From the NCBI GenBank assembly GCA_039654915.1, contig CM077598.1, positions 72,196,041 through 72,260,040 of the forward strand: a stretch of 64,000 nt of DNA, in the 5' to 3' direction. Under the pieces are notes generated by a model that was given only the letters and a program-made list of their open reading frames with translations, did not search any database and was not told the DNA's origin. The position numbers and the translations under genes were made by a program. Of the stretch, positions 56,401 to 64,000 are shown in pieces (positions within the stretch are counted from its first letter, which is position 1; each line of letters begins with the position of its first letter). The DNA comes from Aquilaria yunnanensis. Taxonomy: Eukaryota; Streptophyta; Magnoliopsida; Malvales; Thymelaeaceae.

Positions 56401-58927
56401 GGACTTCGGTTTTGACAAAATTGCTTTTGTGGGCTGAGATGCTTCGTTTCTTTTGCCGGACAGGCCTTGCTTCCGGACTTACTCTGAGGCTGTGCTGTAT
56501 TATGCCAGGGTTCACCCCCGGCATATCTTTTGGCGAGTAGGCAAACAGATCATTATTTTCCACCAGAAAGGATACAAGATTTTCCTTGTCACCTTCGGCC
56601 AAGCTCTTCCCTATTCGGGTAGGTTGACCTGGGACAAGCTCTATTGCTTCCGTTTCTGTTTTGGCGAGATCTTCTTCTTTGCCTTTTTCTGGTGCCCTTG
56701 CCTCCATCGTTTGCGCGAGGTTGCTTGCCGGAGCTTTTCGTGCTTTCACAAACACCTTTCTTACCTCGGCTTGGTCGATGAACACCTCGCATCTCCATCC
56801 TTGGTGGCGAATATGACAGTCAAGTACTTTACATCAGGCCGAATATGTAGGTTCCCCATTGTCTGCCTTCCAAGGATGGCGTTGTACGAGGATGGGACGT
56901 CCATGACGATGAATCTCACCATTGTGGAGGCGTACAACTCAGCTGCTCCGTTCACCGAAGTCCCTTTCATCATCAGCGGGAGGTCGATCCATCCGAGGAC
57001 GGGGAGTTTGGATGGTCCAACCCCAAAAGTGGGCGAGGTGACAGGCTTCAGTTCGCTGCTGGAGATGCCCAAGCTCGGCAGCAGGTGCGAGAATAGGACG
57101 TCAGCATTTGAGCCATCATCAAGCAACACTCTTTTGACGTCCCAGTTCCCTATTCTCGCCATAATCAGCAGCGGATCGTCATGGGGGAAGACGACGGTGG
57201 AGCCATCTTTGCGAGCCAGCTTCTTTGGTGGACTTTGATACTCCATGACTGCAATTTCTCTGGCTTTCCGCTTTCTTTCCGAGGATGGGAGCCCCGTGGT
57301 GATGGTTTGGATAACCCCTGCCGGAGGTGGAGGGCGCTTTTTTGGACTTCTATTTCTCCGCCTGTCGGAGTCATAGTCCTCATCTTCGGCCCTTTCTTCC
57401 TCCATTTTTCTGCCTTTCGGGGATGGCATCCTCAGGTATTTTCGAAGTTGGCCCTGTTTTATCAGCGACTCTATGTACTTCTTCAGCTGGAGGCAATCTT
57501 CGGTATCATGACCATGGTCGCGATGAAACTGGCAGAACTTATTGGCATTCTTTTTGTTATCGGCGGTCATGGCCCTTGGTCGCCAAATCTATGTCCCTTG
57601 CCTTTCCAGCGCCATGAGAATGATGGTCCGCCTAGTGCTCAATGGTGTGAAACTTTGAGGTTTCCTTCCTCGCATCCTCCGAGGTCGTCCTGCGTGTTCG
57701 GTCGAATGCCGAGCTTGTTGACTGGACTCTTCGGTGCGGTGGTGATCAGAGTTCGGCCCAGCCATTCTTAGTTCTTCGGCGGTCATGTGCTGTTCTGCTC
57801 TTCGGTAAAATTCTCCGACGGCCTCCGCGGGGTCCTTTTAGAACTCGTAGAACAGCTGTGAGTCTCGCCAAAGGCCCCGCGTCATGGCAAGAATACGGAT
57901 TTCGGGCCTGAAGTCTGGGACGCTCAGAGCTTCCCTGATGAATCTTTCGACATAGTCTCGGATGGTTTCTCCGTTCCTCTGCTCTATGTCGAACATCTGC
58001 ACAGGCATCTTCGCCGTAGGTCGGCTCCCAATGAACTGCTGGGTGAAGGCTGTGGACAACTCCTGGAACTCAGTGATGGTTCCTGAAGGCAAGGAATTGT
58101 ACCACGCCGTGGCTGGCCCTGTGAGGGTGACCTCGAAGCACTTGCACATGGTAGCGTCGTCAGCACCGTGCATTATCATGCTGCGTCTGTACTTCGTCAG
58201 ATAGGCCTATGGATCAGTACGGCCATCATAAATCTCCAACCGAGGTACTCTGAAGTCACCTGGCATGGCTGCCTTAACAATGGCCGGAATAAATGGCGAG
58301 TCATCTTCGCAGCATGTTCCCGAGAGTCTGGCCCAAACGGGTTTTCTGGCCACTTGTTTCTCCACTCTGTCCAGCCGTGCTAGTATCCTCTTCATCAGCA
58401 CTGTGGTGCTAGGGCCTCCTTCAGGGAATGGAGATCGCCAGCGCCTCTTCGGGGGGCGAGTTCGGCGCTGAGGGGACAAGGACCTCGCCTCAGGCGACGA
58501 ACTGCTTCGCTGTGAGACTCTCGGTCGCTTGGACCCGGTTTGTCCCACAGGCCATTTCCCGAGGGCTATATCTTCTGTGGATGATTCTTCGCGAGGGTCT
58601 CCACTCCCTGAACTGTGATGTGTAGACTTGGGGCTTCTCTCCCGAGGGCGTGTCATTGAGGGGGGTCTCTGGGCCTTTGCTTGCTGTGGCCACCTTCGGT
58701 CGATCTGCTGGGTCATTTCAGACACGACCGAACGCTGAAAGTCCCTCAAGAAGCTCATGGTGATTACCAGAGGGCGGTCTTCCTCAGGCGCAGAAGTCCC
58801 TGGGAGTGTTTGCTTAGCAACCGGTTGTATCTCAGGCGCGGACGGGGACTTCGGGAGCCCCTTGTCCTTAGAACGCCGAGTCTCAACGACGGCGATCTCA
58901 GAGCGGGATCCCACAGACGGCGCCAAA
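53462..58927 (-). pseudogene. Tat-2 gag-pol (four stops, one frameshift)
   Basis: Same polyprotein as in Tat-1, read from the LTR side at 59043 to a stop at 53462. Breaks: TAG at 58207-58209 (gag, after YDGRTDP), TAA at 57838-57840 (gag, after LFYEF), TAG at 57589-57591 (gag), a one-base deletion near 56785 between protease and RT (after ATKDGDA), and TAG at 54362-54364 (in the integrase finger, after CQRHAKI). Intact long stretches are 54362-56785 (RT with YVDDI, RNase H, second RNase H with HVDGASGSEHQGAG, integrase finger), 56761-57570 (knuckle and protease) and 53462-54346 (integrase core with FAVWGIDLIG, VADNGSQF and NGQVEVSNR). The integrase core keeps the Trp that Tat-1 has lost. Confidence 0.92.
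58910..58927 (-). other. Tat-2 primer binding site
   Basis: TTTGGCGCCGTCTGTGGG, identical to the Tat-1 site and directly beside the LTR end. Confidence 0.85.
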
Positions 58928-59803
58928 TGATGGCCAGGGGCCTCATCGTTTATAGTCATGGTGACTGGTGGAGAGACTTCTGGGAGGAAGAACGCCTGGA
59001 GGATGGATGGCCCAAGGGAGTATGCCTGGAAGCTCAGAAACAAAGGGTTAGGAGGCCCCTAGAGTGTTTTTCCGGGGGGGGAGCCTCGGACGCCCAAGTC
59101 AGTAGTGGCTGAGAAAAAGGCAAAGGTAATAATAGACAGGGCTGAAGAGTCTCGCCTGGTAATTTTCTCAGAGTGTGGGAGCCGTATTTTTGCCAACCAG
59201 CCCCCTGCCAAGTATTAATTACTGGTATTTATAGGAGTGCCTAGCCCGTTCAGATCGCGACACGTGTTCGGTCGGATGTTCCTGAATTTCTGGGCGTAGG
59301 AGACAGATAGCTGGTAGCAGGTTGCCTTGAGCCACGTGCTGAGATGGGCCATGGTGTGATTCTGATGGCGTCCGTGTGTCAGAGCACCTATTGAGGCGGC
59401 TTTATGACGTCTGTGAAAGGACGTGTCAGAGGCTTCCTTAAATGCATCGATAAATGCTCCTGCCGTACTCCCGAGGTCCCTGGGTGAGGTCGTCCATTAG
59501 TTCCAACAGAGCCTCTTCGGGAAACAAGCCCTCAGTTTGGGGGTTCCCAGTTTCAGGGAGTTCCGCCTTCGGGGATATCATGTTCATCTCACTATGTCTG
59601 GTGCCGCTTTTCCGAAGGCGATCTGTTCACAACCTTGGGGGGGCGAGTAGTGTCCTCGGGGTTTCCTGGTGTGCCAGGCTCAGAGCTCTTCGGCTATCTC
59701 CCAAGGTGCCTGATCGCACCTTTTCTCGGGTAGCGCCAGCTTCTTCTGGCCATCATTGTGGCAGGGAGTTTGGCCAGATAGAGGCGATAGCGTTTGGCTA
59801 TCA
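58928..59803 (-). repeat. Tat-2 5' LTR (876 bp)
   Basis: Minus strand TGATAGCC (59803) to CCATCA (58928). TATA-like TATAAATA on the minus strand at about 59225-59232. The gag frame is open from an ATG at 59043 in U5 through the PBS. Confidence 0.95.
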
Positions 59804-59808
59804 CTTTG

Positions 59809-61094
59809 GTCATTGAATTTGAGTTCCCTGCCTTTCCATGGCCATGAGAATGTTCGTCCTTGTGGTGTTTAAGTGAGTAAAATTGAATGGCTTCTTGCCT
59901 CTCCACTTCCGAGGTTGACCCCCTGATTCAATGGCTTCTTGCCTCTTCAGCAGTCATATGCTGCTTCGCCTTCTAGTAAAACTCGCCGAGGGTGTCTGGG
60001 GGGTCCTTTGAGAACTCATAGAACAACTGTGAGTCTCTCCGAAGTCCCCATATCATGGCAACGATACGTATATCTGGCCTGAATTCCGGCATGCTTAGGG
60101 CTTCTTGATTGAACCTTTCGACATAGTCGTGAATAGTTTCTCCATTCTTCTGCACTATATCGAACATTTGAACTGGCATCTTCGCCATCGGCCTGCTTCC
60201 GATGAATTGCTGCTTGAAAGCGGTAGACAGCTCTTGGAATCCCATGATGGTTATGGGGGCTAATGAGTTGTACCATGCCGTTGTAAGTCTGGAGAGGGTG
60301 AGCTCGAAGCATTTGCACAAAGTGGTGTCATCAGCACCGTACCGCACCATGCTACGCCTGTATTTGGTTAGGTGGGCCTGGGGGTCACTTTGGCCATCAT
60401 AGGTTTCCAAACGAGGCACCCGAAAGTCACTCGGCATAGGTGCTTCAACTACTGCTTAGATAAACGGTGATTCATCTCCGGTGAAGGTTTCTGACAACCT
60501 AGACCAAACAGACTTCTGAGCTACCTGTGTCTCCACCCTCTCCAACCTCTTTAGGATTTTCTCCATGAGTAGTGTGGTGCTGGGCTCTTCTTCTTGTTGC
60601 CTGGAGGCCTCCAGTAATGGAGAGTGACCCTCCTTTTTGGAGAGTAACTTTGGAGGTAAGGGGATTGCGATTTTTCTTTTGGTGTAGAACTCATTCGGTG
60701 GGCAGTCCTAGGCCCTTTGGACCGCATTTCTCCCATAGGTTGAACCCTAGGGGTTATGTTTTCCGTTGAGGACTCCTCACGTTGGTCCCCGCTCCCCGAA
60801 CTCTGGTGAGTTGACTTCGGGCTTCTTTCCCGACGAGGTGCTGGTGAAGGGGGCCTTCGGTCAAGATGCGGCTATGGCCATCTTCAGTCCAATTACTGCA
60901 TCATGTCGGCCACCACCGAGCATTGAAAATCATGAAACAAAACCATCGTGATTGTTAAAGGACACTCGTCCTCAGGTAAGGAAGTCCCTGTGATGGGTTG
61001 TTCGATTACCGGTTGAGTTTACGACACGGACGGAAACTTCGGAAGTCCCTTGTCCTGAGAACGCCTGGTCTCGACAACGGCTATCTGAGAGTGG
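59809..61094 (-). pseudogene. Tat-3 gag, upstream segment (broken)
   Basis: Continuation of the Tat-3 gag-pol to the right of Tat-2. The clearest piece is 59973-60437 with FRVPRLETYDGQSDPQAHLT, CFELTLSRLTTAWYNSL and SQLFYEFSKDPPDTLGEF. The N-terminal part up to the PBS shows VETRRSQDKGLP (about 61050) but is shifted and stopped. It ends at the PBS-like GGCGCTGTCTGTGGGAA (61095-61115). Confidence 0.85.
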
Positions 61095-61115
61095 GTTCCC
61101 ACAGACAGCGCCAAA

Positions 61116-61925
61116 TGATGCCCACTAACATCTTCGTTGCGCAACATAGTTAGCCTGGAGGGGACTTCCAGTGAGGAGAACGTCTAGAGGAAAGATTTTC
61201 GGGAACAGGTCCCCTGAAATACTCAAAGAACAAGCGTGAAGAGGTCTCCGGAGTGTTTTTCCAGGGGAGGAGTCTTCGACGCCCAAGTCAGTGTTTGAAA
61301 ATGGAGAATAATAAGTAGGCAATGGAGAGTTTTTCCTTTGTTTTTTATGTGTCATCCTCTTGCCTGGGTCATTTCCCAGATATTTATATGGAGGTGCACA
61401 GGAGAAGTTTGTTTGCCACAGCCTGCCCCGATCATGACACGTGTTCCGTCGGATGCAGTTCGTACCTTCAGGAGTGGGGGCGTCTAGCCGACCACAGGCC
61501 GTTCGGTCAGAAGCCTAGGTCGTACAAGGGCGGCGTGTCAGGAACTATACGATGGCAGCGTGTCAGAGACTCTTTAACCATTTTTTTCGTATTCTAGAGA
61601 TCCCTTCGGTGGAAGGGACCTCCTCAGGGAGTAAGACCCCTTCGGTACGACTTTGCTCTCCAAGGACTGTGGGGAGAGGCCCCTCGGCCATGTAGAGGAC
61701 CTTCAGGGGATGCCGCACTCTTCCGAGAGTGGAGCAGTAATCCCTAAGGTCTCTAGACGACTTTACCGAGAATGGTATATCCTGCCATTTCCGAGGGTGG
61801 TGGTGCTACCGACCGAGGGTGGCAAGGACCCTTTCTTCTCGAGGTGGGTTAGATATAAATCCAAGGATGGTAATAAGTCTGTCACCCCTAGGGACTATTT
61901 AGGTGCGATAGCCATTCGGCTATCA
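61116..61925 (-). repeat. Tat-3 5' LTR (810 bp)
   Basis: Minus strand TGATAGCCGAATGG (61925) to TTAGTGGGCATCA (61116), partner of 40245-41077. Confidence 0.9.
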
Positions 61926-62200
61926 ACTATACTATCAAAGTCAAAACTACTTGCAATTTAAGTCAAGGAAGCACAATTTGAAGCTATTTGGTGCTATTGC
62001 TTGAGTGCACCTAGGATCAAGCTCCAATTTTAGCATACCCATCAAGGTAAGGGTTCTATTGCACTCATGGGTTGTTTTTTGCAATTTTCAAGAATCCATG
62101 GAGCTAGGGCTATGCTTGGAAGAGAGCCACGAACTTGATGAACCAATCTTAGTGAGGGGAGTGCACTTATTGAAGGTTTTGTTACCTAGTGTGAAGTGCA
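61926..62200 (+). repeat. Family R LTR, copy R3, continuation
   Basis: Resumes after the Tat-3 target repeat and matches R1 in reverse complement (about 13130 down to 12913), for example GGAGCTAGGGCTATGCTTGG and GATGAACCAATCTTAGTGAG. Past 62175 the likeness to R1 is patchy because R1 carries the inverted repeat there. Confidence 0.75.
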
Positions 62201-62628
62201 CAAAGATGGCAGTAAAATGATGGTTTCTAGAGCACAAAGTTAGTACTAACTACTATTAAAATCCTCCTAAGACCAAGCATTAGCTTGAGGAGGGCTGCAA
62301 TAGTGATTTATTTATGCTTATTGCATGATTTATGGACTAACCTATGGTTATTGTTGCTGCTGCATTTCATGTGTTTGTTGGTTGTGAATGCCTGCTGCAT
62401 TTAGTTGTTATATCTTGTATATATGCATTGTGTTTTTTGTGTTTTAGTGTCTTTAGATGTAGGTTTTAATGGTGGTCACATTGTCTATTGAATTCAGCTA
62501 TTACCCTTACTAAGTTTCTCAATGAAACTTATTACCCTCAATTATTTCGTTTCAGGTCCAGCAAAAAGATCACATTCAAACTGACCTTTGTGGTTTGAGT
62601 TTTGATCTAAAACTTTTATTACATAAAC
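62201..62628 (+). other. Unassigned LTR-like stretch
   Basis: AT-rich, without coding frames. Near 62555 there is TTATTTCGTTTCAGGTCCAG, like the end of the transcribed leader in gypsy LTRs. It may be the 3' part of R3 or the LTR of whatever element carries the gag that follows. It does not resemble the Tat-1/2/3 LTR ends. Confidence 0.35.
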
Positions 62629-64000
62629 TTCCTTGTGTCTGTGGTAACGCACTCCCAGGTTTCCATTGTTGAGACTCGGCGTTCTAAGGACAAGGGACTC
62701 TCAAGGTCCCCATCCGCGCTGGAAACTCAACCGGCAACTGAGCAGCTTGCCGTAGGAACTTCGTTGCCAAAGGATGAACATCCTATAACTGTCACAATGG
62801 CTTTCTAAGTGATTGTCAGTGCTCCATTATGGCCGAGATTACTTAGCAGCTGGACCGAAGGTAGCCTCAAACACCTTCGGGCCGAAGGACCTCCTCAACA
62901 ACAGCCCCCCAGGAAAGAACTCCAAAATCTACTCACCGGAGTTCGTGAAGTAGGGGCTCCCACGACGAGTCTTCAATGGAGGACATACCCACTGGGGCAC
63001 GTCCTGCCGGAGAAACATTCTCAAGAGAGCCCAAGACTTCCCGTTGGCGAAGTCTATCCCCATGGGGGAGGTCCCAGTCCCCTTGTCAGCCCAACTTCTC
63101 CGCAAAAAGCAGGTGCCACTCTCCACTGTCATGGGCCACCAAGCAACGAGAAGAGGCTGGTACTATAGCCCTCATGGAGAAAAGCCTGGAGAGGCTAGAA
63201 AAGGTAGTGATGCAGATCACTCGGAAGCTCGTCTGGTCAAGGTTGTCATAGACCTTCACCGGAGATGAATCGCCCTTCATCCGAGTAGTGGTGGAAGCCC
63301 TTATGCCGAACAATTTTTGAGTGCCACGCTTAGAGACATACGATGGATGCAGTGACCCCCAAGCACACCTGACGAAGTATAGGCACAGCATGGTGCCGAT
63401 GACGCCAACATTTGTAAATGTTTTGAGGTCACACTCTCCGAGCTGGCGACTGTGTGGTATAACTCCCTGGCCGCCGAAACCATAGTCGGTTTCCAGGAGT
63501 TGTGCACAGTATTCACGCAACAGTTCATCGGAAGTAGGCCCACGATGAAGATGCCCGTCCAGATGTTTGACATTGCGCAGAGGAATGGGGAAACTATCTG
63601 CGACTATGTCGAGAGGTTTAATCGGGAAGCCCTAAGTGTGCCCGTCTTCCGTCCCGAAGTCCATATCCTCGCAATGATCAGGGGACTTCAGAGAGACTCA
63701 CAGCTTTTCTACGAGTTCTCCAAGGAACCCCCGGACACCCTCGGGGAATTTTACCAAAGGGGCGAACAACACATGACAGCTGAGGAATTAGGGATGGGAG
63801 GCCCAAAGTCCGATCACCATCACCCCAAGGGTCAAAGTCACCACTCTCAGTATTCTGCCGATGGTGGAGCTAGACCTCAAAAACAAAGAGGGAAGAGGCC
63901 GGTGTCCTTTACTCCCTTGAACACCACGAGGATGAACAAACTGATGGCCAGGAAAAGGCAAGGGACTACTATCCAACAACCGAAGACCATGACCTCAGAC
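62629..64000 (+). pseudogene. Tat-5: broken gag of a Tat-clade element, opposite strand
   Basis: Plus-strand gag running off the right edge. It begins with a decayed PBS-to-gag leader (TGTCTGTGGTAACGCACTCC near 62636), then VETRRSKDKGLSRSPSALE (from about 62666), a stop at about 62806, and shifted frames. Further on come RLETYDGCSDPQAHLTKY (about 63328), CFEVTLSELATVWYNSL (about 63419), QQFIGSRPTMKMPVQMFDI (about 63520) and SQLFYEFSKEPPDTLGEFY (about 63700), then an open stretch to the window end at MTSD. It is closest to the Tat-3 gag in wording. No matching LTR is seen upstream. Confidence 0.8.

Larger units (their letters stand above)
48716..59803 (-). mobile_element. Tat-2: complete Tat-clade gypsy element, 11,088 bp, inside Tat-3
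   Basis: Minus-strand element with LTRs 48716-49593 and 58928-59803 and target-site duplication CTTTG (48711-48715 and 59804-59808). It splits the Tat-3 gag-pol. Same plan and clearly the same family as Tat-1. LTRs differ at about 27 of 877 positions by eye, so it is older than Tat-1 and younger than Tat-3. Both gag-pol and the antisense gene carry several stops. Confidence 0.95.
40245..61925 (-). mobile_element. Tat-3: Tat-clade gypsy element interrupted by Tat-2
   Basis: Minus-strand element with LTRs at 40245-41077 and 61116-61925, flanked by ACTAC (40240-40244) and ACTAT (61926-61930), a target-site duplication with one change. Without Tat-2 and its TSD it is about 10.6 kb. It has the same plan as Tat-1: PBS, gag-pol, antisense gene, PPT. 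All its genes are decayed. LTR differences are about 8-9% in the first 240 bases that I compared, plus indels, so it is the oldest of the three long Tat elements. Confidence 0.9.

Noticed and set aside
1..64000. Host genes, rRNA, tRNA, CRISPR arrays, bacterial-type operons
   Set aside because: None seen. The short repeats with regular spacing are LTR or UTR repeats, not CRISPR, and tRNA-like stretches are only primer binding sites.

Overview
This window is plant nuclear DNA made almost entirely of LTR retrotransposons nested inside one another. I see no host gene, rRNA, tRNA or CRISPR array. The clues to a plant are Ty3/gypsy elements of the Tat clade (two RNase H domains, a PBS reading TGGCGCCGTCTGTGGGAA, a long region after pol with a reverse-oriented gene), chromovirus-type Ty3/gypsy elements with a tRNA-iMet PBS (TGGTATCAGAGC), and a Ty1/copia pol. 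An angiosperm, probably a eudicot, with a repeat-rich genome fits; I cannot name the species. Family names used here (A, B, R, S, Tat-1 to Tat-5, Copia-1) are my own labels.

Layout, left to right. 1-5084: family A chromovirus on the minus strand (open gag-pol running off the left edge, PBS, 2.5 kb 5' LTR), inserted in Copia-1. 5085-10306: 3' part of Copia-1 (+), pol broken by two stops, then 3' UTR and LTR with tandem repeats. 10307-12213: Tat-4 pol fragment (-), into which Copia-1 and probably the next element went. 12214-14126: a minus-strand family R element reduced to 3' LTR, PPT and a stub of gag. 14127-28697: a family B LTR (+), split by an S-type solo LTR (14273-15691, TSD AAAAG) and by the complete element Tat-1 (17450-28610, TSD AGCCT). 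28698-35455: a second, inverted B LTR (-), split by an A-type solo LTR (30242-32883, TSD TCTGC) and another S solo LTR (33471-34894, TSD ATGAT). 35456-38525: PPT and non-coding interior. 38526-40244: a stack of LTR pieces, B then R2 then R3 (+). 40245-61925: Tat-3 (-, near-TSD ACTAC/ACTAT) split by complete Tat-2 (48716-59803, TSD CTTTG). 61926-62628: rest of R3 and unassigned LTR-like DNA. 62629-64000: broken Tat-5 gag on the plus strand.

The most interesting content is in the three long Tat elements. Each carries gag-pol on the minus strand and, between pol and the 3' LTR, a separate plus-strand gene with its own TATA box and four exons. In Tat-1 the gene is intact (708 aa predicted): an N-terminal domain resembling the plant 'putative gypsy type transposon' family (Pfam PF04195, from memory), a basic patch, a long coiled coil and a conserved C-terminal motif. 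In Tat-2 and Tat-3 the same gene is decayed. Tat-1 is also the youngest: its LTRs differ by about 9 of 867 positions by eye, those of Tat-2 by about 27 of 877, and those of Tat-3 by roughly 8-9% in the part I compared. Tat-1 gag-pol is open from end to end apart from one TAG at the start of the integrase core.

All splice sites, ages and family assignments come from reading the sequence by eye; no search or alignment was run.
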